A DNA stretch of 59,195 nt from Syntrophaceae bacterium. Lineage in GTDB: Bacteria > Desulfobacterota > Syntrophia > Syntrophales > Smithellaceae. The position numbers were made by a program, and so were the translations under genes. The stretch lies in NCBI GenBank assembly GCA_009773315.1, contig WRPE01000016.1, forward strand, positions 1 through 59,195, read 5' to 3'. Below are positions 17,459 to 26,843 of this stretch, one piece after another. Below the pieces are notes generated by a model. That model was not told the DNA's origin. It saw only the letters and a list, made by a program, of their open reading frames with translations, and did not search any database. The first letter of the stretch is position 1. The number at the start of each line of letters is the position of its first letter.

Positions 17459-18133
17459 ATGTGGAAGCATCTTTGTTTCAAACTCTCTTTCTTTCTGGTT
17501 TTGTTCCTTTTACTGGGGGCTGCTAATCCTTCCGACGATCGCCGGGAAACCGGCGAATTGAAAAGCTATCAGGGCAAGGAGCTGGGATCGGTCAATGATT
17601 TCCGTGAAAACTCCATTGGCGGTGTCCGAAAAGTCGATCTGAAAAAATACCGGCTGCGCATCGACGGTCTGGTCAAAAAACCGCTCTCCTACAGCTATCA
17701 GGAACTGAAAACTTTTCCGCGCCAGAAAAAATTAGTTACGACTCATTGCGTCGAAGGATGGCAGGTCACCGTTTTGTGGGAAGGCATTCCCTTCAGTGAA
17801 TTGATCAGCCGCGTCGGCGTAGATCCAAAAGTGAATACAATTATATTTCACGGTGTGGACGGCTATACCACTTCATTGGAATTTAAAACCGTGGCCGACA
17901 AAAACATGCTGCTTGCGGATTCGGCCAACGGCATTTCTCTTCCGGCAAAGCTCGGGTTTCCTTTTATTCTGGTGGCCGAGGACAAATGGGGTTACAAATG
18001 GGCCCGCTGGATAGAACGAGTTCAGTTTTCCGATAAGGCTAATTTCCGCGGTTACTGGGAGCAGAGGGGCTATAATCAAAAAGGCGATATTTCCGGCCCG
18101 GAACTGGAAGACGATATCCGTAAGAAAAAATAA
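17459..18133 (+). CDS. exported sulfite-oxidase-fold molybdopterin protein (YedY/MsrP-like)
   Basis: This 224-residue protein begins with a Sec-type signal peptide ('KLSFFLVLFLLLGAAN'). The mature part is an oxidoreductase molybdopterin-binding domain: 'YRLRIDGLVKKPLSYSYQEL', then 'THCVEGW' with the conserved Cys that ligates molybdenum (about C99), 'GVDGYTTS', and 'LPAKLGFPFILVAEDKWGYK' that contacts the pterin. It is a minimal single-domain form without the dimerisation domain of sulfite oxidases. The substrate is unknown. No membrane heme partner (MsrQ-like) is adjacent. GGAGG lies seven bases before the ATG. Confidence 0.85.
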   Translation: MWKHLCFKLSFFLVLFLLLGAANPSDDRRETGELKSYQGKELGSVNDFRENSIGGVRKVDLKKYRLRIDGLVKKPLSYSYQELKTFPRQKKLVTTHCVEGWQVTVLWEGIPFSELISRVGVDPKVNTIIFHGVDGYTTSLEFKTVADKNMLLADSANGISLPAKLGFPFILVAEDKWGYKWARWIERVQFSDKANFRGYWEQRGYNQKGDISGPELEDDIRKKK

Positions 18134-18164
18134 GGAAGTGGTTATAAAGTATTGATTAATGTTC

Positions 18165-18193
18165 TTGACACATTTAGAGCATTCTCATATATA
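18165..18193 (+). promoter_or_regulatory. sigma-70-type promoter for the PilT-like gene
   Basis: The -35 is TTGACA at 18165-18170 and the -10 is TATATA at 18188-18193, with a 17-base spacer. [13 protein letters not shown] would start near 18200, about 80 bases ahead of the ATG at 18282. Confidence 0.55.
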
Positions 18194-18281
18194 CTACTAA
18201 TTAAATAGAGTGCTTATGAATATTAGCCCTCCTGATATTCCAAGCAATCATCATTACAGAATGAATATTTGAGCAGTATAT

Positions 18282-19529
18282 ATGAATCAGCAATTTACCG
18301 ATTTGATCCTTGTCGCCATCAAACAAAGATTCTCCGACCTGCACATTACCGGTGGATTCCCGCTGATTTTCCGCAGGGACGGGCTTATCCACTTTGATAA
18401 CAGCATCAAATGGTCGTACTCGCAAATAGATGCTATGATCAAAGACATGCTGAGCGAAAGACAACTCCAGACTCTCCGGAAGAGATGGTCTGTCGATTTC
18501 GCCCTTTCTTTTAATCAAGTGCGTGTAAGAATCAATGCATTTTATACCACACGTGGACTGAGCATGGCCATCCGCCTTTTGCCGGCAACCATTCCCGAGG
18601 TTGTCTCCCTCAATCTTCATCCTTCCCTTAATCAGATTATGGAACTGGATGCCGGGCTCATCCTTGTCTGCGGCAGCACCGGTTCCGGCAAAACGACCAC
18701 CATTGCGGCCATTCTCGAAGGCATAAACCGCAACAGAGCCTCACACATCATAACGATAGAAGATCCCATTGAATACCGCTTCAAATCTAAAAAGTCTTTT
18801 ATCGAGCAGCGTGAAGTGGGAGTCCATGTGCCTTCTTTCAATCAGGGGCTTCTTGATTCCCTGAGAGAAAATCCCGATGTCATTTTCGTAGGGGAGCTCA
18901 GAGAACCGGATACCATTCGGCTGACTCTCGACGCAGCCGCGTCCGGACACCTTGTCTTTGCCACAATGCATGCCACTGACGCGGAAGATGCGATATACCG
19001 CATCAACAACTGTGTCGTCGCTGAAAACCAGGATGTTATTCGATATCAGTTTGCTTCTGCGCTTTCCTGGTTGATTGTTCAGCAACTCACCTTTGTCAAA
19101 AAAGCCGGTTTTCGTGTTCCCATGCTTTCCATCCTGAAGTCAGTACCTTCCGTCCAGAGCACTATCCGCGACAACAAACTGACTCAACTGGAAACAATCA
19201 TGCTGACCAGCCGCAATGATGGTATGTTCACGATGAAACTATATGAAAATGAATTTCTCAATAACCGTGCCTCGTTTGTTCATCCGCATAAAAGTTTTGG
19301 GACGGGGGCGGATTCATCCAACGAGCCCGACTATGTATCATCTTTAATCGACCAGAATGCCGTGCAGGACGTAGTTTACAGGTCCTCTGTGGCCGACGCA
19401 CTTAAACCATCGGCTGCCAATCAGAACCTGCACGCCGCAGACGAAAATGATCTCAGTTACGTGATTCTGGAAGATCAAGACGTGGACCTCAAAGACGTTC
19501 TTGCCCAATTCGATGAATCAAAGGAATAA
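18282..19529 (+). CDS. PilT-like type IV pilus retraction ATPase
   Basis: The product has 415 residues. The N-terminal PAS-like domain includes 'SDLHITGGFPLIFRRDG'. The core shows Walker A 'GSTGSGKTTT' (about 131-140), the Asp box 'HIITIEDPIEY', Walker B region 'NPDVIFVGELREPDT' (GELRE where PilT usually has GEMRD), and the His box 'ATMHATDAEDAIYR'. The C-terminal 70 residues extend past the usual PilT end and are acidic and low in motifs. PilT hexamers power pilus retraction at the inner membrane. No other pilus genes are nearby, so it is an orphan copy, perhaps a PilT/PilU-like accessory motor. It has its own strong promoter. Confidence 0.85.
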   Translation: MNQQFTDLILVAIKQRFSDLHITGGFPLIFRRDGLIHFDNSIKWSYSQIDAMIKDMLSERQLQTLRKRWSVDFALSFNQVRVRINAFYTTRGLSMAIRLLPATIPEVVSLNLHPSLNQIMELDAGLILVCGSTGSGKTTTIAAILEGINRNRASHIITIEDPIEYRFKSKKSFIEQREVGVHVPSFNQGLLDSLRENPDVIFVGELREPDTIRLTLDAAASGHLVFATMHATDAEDAIYRINNCVVAENQDVIRYQFASALSWLIVQQLTFVKKAGFRVPMLSILKSVPSVQSTIRDNKLTQLETIMLTSRNDGMFTMKLYENEFLNNRASFVHPHKSFGTGADSSNEPDYVSSLIDQNAVQDVVYRSSVADALKPSAANQNLHAADENDLSYVILEDQDVDLKDVLAQFDESKE

Positions 19530-19568
19530 TCCAAAGAAAAAATGGCCGGAAATAAGCCTGGCTTTATA

Positions 19569-20489
19569 TCATTTCAGGCCCTGCTCATCGCCGGATGCGC
19601 GCGGTAAATAGATGTTGAAGGTTGTTCCACGTTCCGTTTCACTGTAAGCATTGATAAAACCATTGTTTTGCTTGACGATGCCGTAAACGGTGGCCAGCCC
19701 CAATCCCCTGCCTTTGCCCACCTCTTTGGTGGTGAAAAAAGGTTCAAAAATATGTTGCAGGGTTTCTTTATCCATGCCCACCCCGTTGTCTCTGAAAGAC
19801 AGGCGGACGTACTGGCCGGGTGTGGAACCGATGTTGTTTTCACAGGAGGAGGTGTCCAGAACGGCATTGGTAGTTTCAATAGTAATATTGCCTCCGCCGG
19901 GCATCGCGTCGCGGGCGTTCACCGCCAGATTGATCAGAATCTGTGTAATCTGTGATGGATCGAACATGATCGTCCAGAGATTTTCTTCCTGAAGAACCTT
20001 CAGATCGATATCCTCACCAATGAGACTGATCAGCGCTTTTTGGGCATGGGAGACCAGTTCATTGAGGTCAATGATTTTAGGCTCGATGATCTGTTTGCGG
20101 GAAAAAGTCAGCAGTTGGGCGGTGATGTCGCGGGAGCGGATGGCAGCTTTTTCAATTTCCGCAATATCCTTCAAGACGGGATGCTGTTTGTCCAGACGCA
20201 ATTTGGCCAGGTCCGCATATCCCAGGATGACGCTGAGCATATTGTTAAAATCATGCGCCACGCCGCCGGCCAGGCGTCCAACGGTCTCCGTCAGATTGAC
20301 TGATCTTTGACTGACCGATGAGAGTCTTTCATCAGTTTTCTGCAATAGAGTATTGATGGCGTCTGCGATGAGGCCCAGATCGTCGTCTTTTGATGCAAAA
20401 TCAAGTTTTTTGGAATAATTGCCGGCAGCGGCCTTTTTAAGGGAGTCCAGAATTTTTTCAACGCGATCTTTCTCAGGTTTTGAAGTCAT
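19569..20489 (-). CDS. soluble sensor histidine kinase
   Basis: The product has 306 residues. An N-terminal HAMP-like helical segment (about 15-70) is followed by the dimerisation/phosphoacceptor box '[17 protein letters not shown]' with H79. The HATPase domain has N box '[14 protein letters not shown]', G1 'DNGVGMD', F box 'FEPFFTTK' and G2 '[13 protein letters not shown]'. No membrane segments or receiver domain are present, so it is cytoplasmic and needs a separate response regulator. The H-D-F-N-N form is typical of hybrid-type kinases. The ATG at 20489 has GGAGG seven bases upstream; an in-frame extension to 20543 lacks one. Signal and partner are unknown. Confidence 0.85.
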   Translation of the reverse strand: MTSKPEKDRVEKILDSLKKAAAGNYSKKLDFASKDDDLGLIADAINTLLQKTDERLSSVSQRSVNLTETVGRLAGGVAHDFNNMLSVILGYADLAKLRLDKQHPVLKDIAEIEKAAIRSRDITAQLLTFSRKQIIEPKIIDLNELVSHAQKALISLIGEDIDLKVLQEENLWTIMFDPSQITQILINLAVNARDAMPGGGNITIETTNAVLDTSSCENNIGSTPGQYVRLSFRDNGVGMDKETLQHIFEPFFTTKEVGKGRGLGLATVYGIVKQNNGFINAYSETERGTTFNIYLPRASGDEQGLK

Positions 20490-20658
20490 CGTTTGGCCTC
20501 CATTTTGCAATTCAATCCTACCTGATTTATAGCGCCGGCTCAAGTTTTAAATAATATTTTATATCGGCTGAAAATGGTTGAAATATAAACGGCCGATTGC
20601 ATCGCCTGCCCGACTGTGGTAAGCCTCCCGCTCCATTTAAATCTGCAAAGGAATAGAC

Positions 20659-22965
20659 ATGAACTCACTCCGACATGAAAAGATTGCCTGGGAACTCAAT
20701 ATTACGGCTAAGCAAGTAGCGGATACCGCCGCGATGATTACCGAAGGGGCGACGGTGCCCTTCATTGCCCGCTATCGCAAGGAAGTTACCGGAACGCTGG
20801 ATGAAGTTGTCATCACGGCCATTCGCGACCGGTTGCGTGAACTGGAGGAACTGGAGAATCGGCGCGACGCCATTGTGAAATCCCTGACCCAACGCAATTT
20901 GCTGACTCCGGAATTGGAAACCAAAGTTGCCGCCGCTGAAACGTTATCTATTCTGGAAGATATTTATTTACCTTTTCGCCCCAAGCGACGAACGCGGGCA
21001 ACCATTGCCCGGGAGAAGGGGCTGGAAGATCTGGCGGCCAAAATATTTACTCAGGAAGACCTTGATCTTGCCATTGAAGCCGCCTTGTTTATCAGCGAAG
21101 AAAAAGGCGTGGCGATGGTGGATGATGCTCTGGCTGGGGCGCGGGATATTATCGCCGAATGGGTGAACGAAGATGCGGGCGCGCGGTCGAAAATGCGTGA
21201 TCTGTTTTGGAACAAAGGCGTTATCCGGTCAAAGGTCTTGCCGGATAAACTTGCGTCAGGCATCAAATACAAAGACTATTATGATTGGGAAGAGCCGGTC
21301 GCGACTGCGCCATCCCACCGGGTGTTGGCGATGCGCCGCGGTGAACGCGAAGAGTTTCTGACGCTACGCATGACGCCGCCGGATGAAGAGGCTCTGCGAA
21401 TATTGGAAGAGTTGTTTGTTCACGAGACAAACGAAGCGGCCAATCAGGTAAGGCTTGCGGTGCAGGACAGTTACAAACGCCTGCTTTCGCTTTCCATGGA
21501 AACGGAAACACGGATGGAGACCAGGAAACGGGCCGATGAAACTGCCATCCGCGTGTTTGCTGATAACTTACGTCAGTTGCTGCTGGCGCCGCCCATGGGA
21601 CAAAAAGCCGTGCTGGCCATTGATCCCGGTTTCCGCACCGGCTGCAAGACGGTTTGTCTGGACGCCCAAGGAAAGCTTCTCCATCACGAAACTATTTTTC
21701 CACTCATGTCGGAAAAAGCGCGAGAAGAGGCCGGCCGGACGATTGGGACCTTGTGCGAGAGGTTCAAGGTCGAAGCTATTGCCGTCGGCAATGGCACGGC
21801 GGGGCGCGAGACGGAAAGTTTTCTGCGGGGTCTTGATCTGCCCAAAGAAATTAGAGTGGTCATGGTTAATGAAAGCGGGGCGTCAGTTTATTCCGCGTCG
21901 GAAGCGGCAAGGGCCGAATTCCCCGACCAGGATATCACCGTTCGCGGGGCTGTTTCCATTGGCCGGCGTCTGATGGATCCGCTGGCGGAACTGGTTAAAA
22001 TCGAGCCGAAAGCCATTGGCGTGGGCCAGTATCAACATGATGTGGATCAGGGGTTATTGCAACAGTGTCTGGATGATGTCGTGGTCAGTTGCGTCAATGC
22101 CGTAGGCGTTGAGGTGAATACAGCCAGCGTCCAGCTTCTGTCGTATGTGTCCGGTCTGGGTGCAGCGCTTGCTGAAAATATCGTCAAACACCGTGACGAA
22201 AACGGTCCCTTCCTAACACGCGACGCGCTCAAAGGCGTGAAACGTCTCGGGGCCAAGACCTTTGAACAGGCCGCCGGTTTTCTGCGTATTCGCGACAGTG
22301 TAAATCCCCTGGATGCCGGTGCCGTTCATCCGGAAAGCTATGTTCTTGTCGAAAAAATGGCGGCGGATCAGGGCTGCTCTGTTTTAAACCTGATAGCGGA
22401 TGAAGCGAGGAGACAGAAGGTTGTTCTGACCGATTATGTGACCGATAAGGTCGGCCTGCCCACTTTAAAAGATATTATGTCGGAACTGGCCAAGCCGGGG
22501 CGCGACCCGAGGCGGCAATTTGAAAATGTTGTTTTTGCCGAAGGCATCGACAAGGTCACGGATTTAATTCCCGGCATGAGGCTGACCGGCGTTGTTACCA
22601 ATATCACGGCGTTTGGCGCTTTTGTCGATATCGGGGTTCACCAGGACGGCCTGGTTCATTTAAGCGAGATGGCTGACCGGTATGTGAAAACGCCGGCGGA
22701 TGTGGTGAAGGTCAGCCAGAAAGTCGAAGTGACGGTGCTGGCGGTGGATGCCGAGCGCAAGCGGATTTCTCTGTCCATGAAGAAAATACCGGGTGAAAAA
22801 AACAAGCAGGAGCAAACCGAACCGGCCAAACCCATCGCCGGAGAACAAAAAATAACACCGCAGCGGCCCGAAAAGCGGCAGGAACAAAGGCGGGGCAGGG
22901 AAGCGCCCAAGCCTTTTAATAATCCCTTTGCCGAAGCGCTGAAAACAAGGCCACAAAAAACTTAA
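20659..22965 (+). CDS. tex: Tex family RNA-binding [13 protein letters not shown] accessory protein
   Basis: This 768-residue protein has full Tex architecture. The N-terminal helical region has 'VPFIARYRKEVTG' (residues 34-46). The central YqgF/RuvX-like fold has 'VLAIDPGFRTGCKTV', followed by 'GVGQYQHDVDQ' and helix-hairpin-helix segments near 'ASVQLLSYVSGLGAALAENI'. A C-terminal S1 RNA-binding domain runs from 'GVVTNITAFGAFVDIGVHQDG' to 'RISLSMKK'. The last 60 residues form a charged Lys/Arg/Gln/Pro tail. Tex proteins bind nucleic acid and affect [13 protein letters not shown] and translation fidelity, but the exact reaction is unsettled. AAAGGAA precedes the ATG. It ends at a bidirectional terminator. 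Confidence 0.93.
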   Translation: MNSLRHEKIAWELNITAKQVADTAAMITEGATVPFIARYRKEVTGTLDEVVITAIRDRLRELEELENRRDAIVKSLTQRNLLTPELETKVAAAETLSILEDIYLPFRPKRRTRATIAREKGLEDLAAKIFTQEDLDLAIEAALFISEEKGVAMVDDALAGARDIIAEWVNEDAGARSKMRDLFWNKGVIRSKVLPDKLASGIKYKDYYDWEEPVATAPSHRVLAMRRGEREEFLTLRMTPPDEEALRILEELFVHETNEAANQVRLAVQDSYKRLLSLSMETETRMETRKRADETAIRVFADNLRQLLLAPPMGQKAVLAIDPGFRTGCKTVCLDAQGKLLHHETIFPLMSEKAREEAGRTIGTLCERFKVEAIAVGNGTAGRETESFLRGLDLPKEIRVVMVNESGASVYSASEAARAEFPDQDITVRGAVSIGRRLMDPLAELVKIEPKAIGVGQYQHDVDQGLLQQCLDDVVVSCVNAVGVEVNTASVQLLSYVSGLGAALAENIVKHRDENGPFLTRDALKGVKRLGAKTFEQAAGFLRIRDSVNPLDAGAVHPESYVLVEKMAADQGCSVLNLIADEARRQKVVLTDYVTDKVGLPTLKDIMSELAKPGRDPRRQFENVVFAEGIDKVTDLIPGMRLTGVVTNITAFGAFVDIGVHQDGLVHLSEMADRYVKTPADVVKVSQKVEVTVLAVDAERKRISLSMKKIPGEKNKQEQTEPAKPIAGEQKITPQRPEKRQEQRRGREAPKPFNNPFAEALKTRPQKT

Positions 22966-22977
22966 ATCTTAAAACTT

Positions 22978-23009
22978 AAAAAAGCCGGAGCTTTTGCTCC
23001 GGCTTTTTT
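22978..23009. terminator. bidirectional intrinsic terminator between tex and ppdK
   Basis: The stem has arms AAAAAAGCCGGAG and CTCCGGCTTTTTT around a CTTTTG loop. A-rich and T-rich flanks serve both strands, placed between convergent genes 12 bases after tex and 6 bases from the ppdK stop. Confidence 0.9.
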
Positions 23010-23015
23010 AAAAGA

Positions 23016-26009
23016 TTATTTCTTCTTTGCGGCCTTTTTCGGTGCGACTGTCTTCACGGCAACTTTCTTCGCCGCCGCCTTTTTGGGAACGGCTTTCTTT
23101 ACGGCAGCCTTCTTAACGGTGGGTTTCTTCGCGACAGCTTTTTTCGGAGCCGCTTTCTTCACTGCTACCTTCTTGTTCGCCGGTTTGGCTGTGGGTTTTG
23201 TTGCAATAGTTTTCTTTACTGCCTTAGCGACTGCTTTAACCACAGTGACTGCCTTAATCACTTTCTTTACCGCTTTCGTGACTGCCTTTTTCACAGGCGC
23301 TGCATGTCTTAGCGCAGCCTGAGCTGCGGCAAGCCTTGCAATGGGCACCCGGAAAGGAGAGCAGCTGACATAATTCAATCCGCATAAATGGCAGAACTCG
23401 ATGGAGCTTGGATCACCGCCGTGTTCGCCGCAGATGCCAATCTTCAATTTGGGATTGACGCCTCTGCCTTTGGCGACGGCCATCTGAACTAATTGGCCCA
23501 CGCCGTCGCGATCCAAAACGCGGAAGGGATCGACAGGCAGGATTTTCTTGTCCACGTAATCCGGCAGGAATTTGCCCGCGTCGTCACGGCTGTAGCCGAA
23601 GGTCATCTGGGTCAGGTCGTTGGTGCCGAAGGAGAAAAATTCCGCTTCTTTCGCGATTTCATCGGCGGTGACGGCGGCGCGCGGCACTTCAATCATTGTG
23701 CCTACGGAATAATTAACTTTCACGCCTGTTTCCGCCATAACTTTTTCGGCGGTGGCGACAATGATTTCTTTTTGTGAAACCAATTCCTTCACAATACCGA
23801 CCAGGGGAACCATGACTTCGGGACGGGCATCCACGCCTTCTTTGGTCAGTTGGCAGGCCGCTTCAAAAATTGCGCGTGCCTGCATTTCGGTGATTTCGGG
23901 ATAGGTGATGCCCAGACGGCAACCGCGATGCCCCAGCATGGGGTTGAATTCATGCAGTGAATTAACTTTGGCTTTAACGGCATCAACAGAAATGCCCATC
24001 TCGGCGGCCATGGCGCGCTGACTTTCTTCTTCGTGCGGGACAAATTCGTGCAGTGGCGGATCAAGCAGGCGGATGGTGACGCCGTATCCTTCCATTGCTT
24101 TGAGAATGCCGTAAAAATCTTCACGCTGTATCGGGAGGAGTTTGGCGAGGGCGTTTTTCCGGCCTTCAACGTTATCGGACAGAATCATTTCGCGCACGGC
24201 TTTGATGCGGTCGCCCTCAAAGAACATATGTTCCGTGCGGCAAAGACCGATGCCTTGTGCGCCGAAGTTGCGGGCGACGGCGGCATCGTGCGGTGAATCG
24301 GCGTTGGTGCGCACGGCCAGTTTTTTGGCTTCATCCGCCCATTGCATGATGGTTCCGAAATAGCCGGAGAGTTCCGCAGCCCGAGTCTTTACTTCGCCCA
24401 GCATCACTTCTCCGGTGGAGCCGTCCAGAGAGATGTAGTCTCCTTCTTTCACGAGGGCATCTTTAAATATGATTTCTTTTCGGGCATAGCTGATTTCAAT
24501 TTCTCCACAGCCGGAAACGCAGCATTTGCCCATGCCCCGGGCGACAACCGCTGCATGCGAGGTCATGCCGCCGCGCTGGGTGAGGATGCCCTGAGCCGCA
24601 CTCATGCCTTTGAGGTCTTCGGGAGATGTTTCAATGCGCACAAGAACAACTTTATCGCCGCGCAGATTCCAATTTTCCGCGTCGTCCGCGTTGAATACGA
24701 CTCTGCCGGTTCCCGCGCCGGGAGATGCCGGAAGGCCTTTGGCGATGACGCTTCGGGCGGCCTCGGGATCAAAGGTCGGGTGCAGCAGTTGGTCCAGAGA
24801 TGCCGGATCAATGCGCAGGAGAGCCGTCTTTTTATCGATTAATTTTTCAGCAACCATATCGACAGCAATTTTCACAGCGGCGGCTGCGGTGCGCTTGCCG
24901 TTTCTGGTTTGCAGCATCCAGAGTTTTTCATCTTGAATGGTGAATTCGATATCCTGCATGTCTTTGTAATGATGCTCAAGCTTGGTATAGACGTTGACCA
25001 GATCTTTGTAGGCGGCGGGCATGTATTCTTCGAGAGACGGGAAGGACGTTGCACGGTCGTTCTCCGCTACGTTGTTGTCGTTAGCCCAACGGCGTGATCC
25101 TTCAACAGTCACTTGCTGGGGTGTACGAATGCCGGCGACAACGTCTTCGCCCTGTGCGTTGATCAGGTATTCGCCGTAAAATGCATTTTCGCCTGTGGCC
25201 GGATCGCGCGTGAAGGCAACGCCCGTTGAGCATCGTTCGCCCATGTTGCCGAAAACCATGGCCTGGACGTTGACGGCTGTACCCCAGTTATCATCGTAGC
25301 CGTTCATTTTACGGTAGAGGACGGCGCGCGCTGTGTCCCAGGACATGAATACCGCACCGATTGCGCCCCAGAGCTGTTCTTTGGGATCGGAGGGAAATTC
25401 TTTGCCAAGTTTGGAAACGATCAGTTGCTTGTAGCGGCTGACCAGTTCTTTCAAGTCGGCCACGGTCAGGTCGAGGTCGGCTTTGGCGCCTTTTTCTGCT
25501 TTGAGTTCGTCCATGACTTCTTCGAACGGATCATGCGCATCTTTGTCTTCCGGTTTTAAGCCCATCACGACGTCGCCGTACATCTGCACGAAACGGCGGT
25601 AGGAATCCCAACCGAATCTTTCGTTGCCGGATTTGCGAATGATGCCCAGGACGGTTTCATCGTTCAAACCAAGGTTAAGAACAGTGTCCATCATGCCTGG
25701 CATCGAAACGCGAGCGCCGGATCGAACAGACAACAACAGGGGATTGGCCGGATCGCCGAATTTAGCGCCCATAGAGCTCTGGACTTTTTTCAAAGCCGCT
25801 TCGACTTCTTTTTCCAGGCCTGCGGGATAATGCTTGTTGTTTTTGTAAAATTCGTTGCAGACTTCGGTGGTGATCGTGAATCCCGAAGGGACCGGAATTC
25901 CCAGATTTGACATTACGGCCAGGTTTGCCCCTTTGCCGCCGAGGAGGTTTTTCATATCGGCTTTGCCTTCATTGATTCCCTTCCCGAATGTGTAAACACG
26001 TTTTGCCAT
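23016..26009 (-). CDS. ppdK: pyruvate, phosphate dikinase with histone-like Lys/Ala-rich tail
   Basis: The product has 997 residues; the family is usually about 870-900. It interconverts pyruvate, ATP and phosphate with PEP, AMP and pyrophosphate. N-terminal ATP-grasp ('[20 protein letters not shown]'), the phosphohistidine segment '[16 protein letters not shown]', and the C-terminal PEP barrel with '[20 protein letters not shown]' and '[10 protein letters not shown]' are all present, so the enzyme should be active. Residues about 902-997 are an added tail, 34 of 96 residues lysine, otherwise mainly Ala, Val, Pro and Thr, with repeats of the (A/V)KKA(A/V)PKK type and no acidic residue. This resembles histone H1/AlgP-like tails. 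AAAGGAGA precedes the ATG. Confidence 0.92.
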   Translation of the reverse strand: MAKRVYTFGKGINEGKADMKNLLGGKGANLAVMSNLGIPVPSGFTITTEVCNEFYKNNKHYPAGLEKEVEAALKKVQSSMGAKFGDPANPLLLSVRSGARVSMPGMMDTVLNLGLNDETVLGIIRKSGNERFGWDSYRRFVQMYGDVVMGLKPEDKDAHDPFEEVMDELKAEKGAKADLDLTVADLKELVSRYKQLIVSKLGKEFPSDPKEQLWGAIGAVFMSWDTARAVLYRKMNGYDDNWGTAVNVQAMVFGNMGERCSTGVAFTRDPATGENAFYGEYLINAQGEDVVAGIRTPQQVTVEGSRRWANDNNVAENDRATSFPSLEEYMPAAYKDLVNVYTKLEHHYKDMQDIEFTIQDEKLWMLQTRNGKRTAAAAVKIAVDMVAEKLIDKKTALLRIDPASLDQLLHPTFDPEAARSVIAKGLPASPGAGTGRVVFNADDAENWNLRGDKVVLVRIETSPEDLKGMSAAQGILTQRGGMTSHAAVVARGMGKCCVSGCGEIEISYARKEIIFKDALVKEGDYISLDGSTGEVMLGEVKTRAAELSGYFGTIMQWADEAKKLAVRTNADSPHDAAVARNFGAQGIGLCRTEHMFFEGDRIKAVREMILSDNVEGRKNALAKLLPIQREDFYGILKAMEGYGVTIRLLDPPLHEFVPHEEESQRAMAAEMGISVDAVKAKVNSLHEFNPMLGHRGCRLGITYPEITEMQARAIFEAACQLTKEGVDARPEVMVPLVGIVKELVSQKEIIVATAEKVMAETGVKVNYSVGTMIEVPRAAVTADEIAKEAEFFSFGTNDLTQMTFGYSRDDAGKFLPDYVDKKILPVDPFRVLDRDGVGQLVQMAVAKGRGVNPKLKIGICGEHGGDPSSIEFCHLCGLNYVSCSPFRVPIARLAAAQAALRHAAPVKKAVTKAVKKVIKAVTVVKAVAKAVKKTIATKPTAKPANKKVAVKKAAPKKAVAKKPTVKKAAVKKAVPKKAAAKKVAVKTVAPKKAAKKK

Positions 26010-26068
26010 ATTTTATATCTCCTTTAGAAATAATTTCTTTTCGTTGGCTGGAAACACAAGCGGTCTGT

Positions 26069-26097
26069 TTAATAAATGAAATATGGGGTGCTGTAAA
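26069..26097 (-). promoter_or_regulatory. possible sigma-70 promoter of ppdK
   Basis: On the minus strand TTTACA (26092-26097) and TATTAA (26069-26074) are 17 bases apart, about 60 bases upstream of the ppdK ATG. Both hexamers are imperfect. Confidence 0.35.
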
Positions 26098-26117
26098 GTA
26101 TTTTTTCTTAGCAGAAG

Positions 26118-26150
26118 GAAAAACCCCTGCCGAGGGAATGCACAGGGGCT
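26118..26150 (-). terminator. intrinsic terminator after the small membrane protein gene
   Basis: On the minus strand a CCCCTG/CAGGGG stem (extended by an A-T pair) with a 13-base loop is followed by TTTTTCC. It lies 34 bases past the stop of the gene at 26184. Confidence 0.7.
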
Positions 26151-26183
26151 TTTACTTCTGACACTATCTGAAGAGGGAAGGGT

Positions 26184-26459
26184 TTAGCTGATCAAAGTTT
26201 TAAGTGCATCGACAACCGGCGCCGTGAAAAGAGCAACCAGAATTGTATAAAGAGCAAAAGAACCAATCGCTTCACTTAAGTATAGTTTATCGTATTTACG
26301 TTTCAAAGACACAATAATTAATCCACCGATAATCAGGCAACCAAAATGGAAGAAGGGGAAACCAGCATCTCCGGTGGCGCTGAACTGGGCAAAGCTGAAA
26401 GTAGCTGTGATCAGAACAATAAAACCAACCAAAAGTCCTGTCTGCATAATTTTTTTCAT
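26184..26459 (-). CDS. small hypothetical membrane protein
   Basis: This 91-residue protein has a cleavable-looking N-terminal signal ('TGLLVGFIVLITATFSFAQ') and two further hydrophobic segments: 'HFGCLIIGGLIIVSL', and 'GSFALYTILVALFTAPVVDAL' after a short charged stretch 'KRKYDKLYLSE'. No family is recognised. GGAGG lies eight bases before the ATG, and an intrinsic terminator follows, so it is a well-defined single-gene unit. Confidence 0.65.
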   Translation of the reverse strand: MKKIMQTGLLVGFIVLITATFSFAQFSATGDAGFPFFHFGCLIIGGLIIVSLKRKYDKLYLSEAIGSFALYTILVALFTAPVVDALKTLIS

Positions 26460-26843
26460 GATGATTATCCTCCCTATCTTTGAAAGCTTAGTTGCTATTT
26501 GAAAGTAAAATAATGAAATAAGTATGCCAAATGATACGGTTATGAAAAAAATTTATGAAGTATTTGAAATCATGAGCAAATTATCAAACATTCCAACATT
26601 TGATTGCGACGGACAGGATTTAAAGGAATGGATGATTTAAAGAAACGTTAAATTATGATCAAGAAACGAATAAAATATTTAATCCCGCTGTTGCGGGACG
26701 AGCGTCAATTCTCCGTGAGCTTGCTCGCGATATCATGACGTTCATTTCATACCTCGACAGCTTGCTCGCGAGGTGGTTGATTCACTGGCTAAAATTGACC
26801 GGTGCTTTACCATTAATTAGCATTATGCTACAAGTAAACAATC
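26460..26843. repeat. intergenic region with short hairpins and a 13-bp direct repeat
   Basis: A 6-bp GC-rich hairpin (TCCCGC/GCGGGA) is at 26683-26698. The 13-mer AGCTTGCTCGCGA occurs at 26718-26730 and 26759-26771. ACCTCG/CGAGGT form another stem at 26751-26774. The cluster looks like a degenerate REP-type extragenic repeat. No gene is seen in the 384 bases. Confidence 0.4.
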
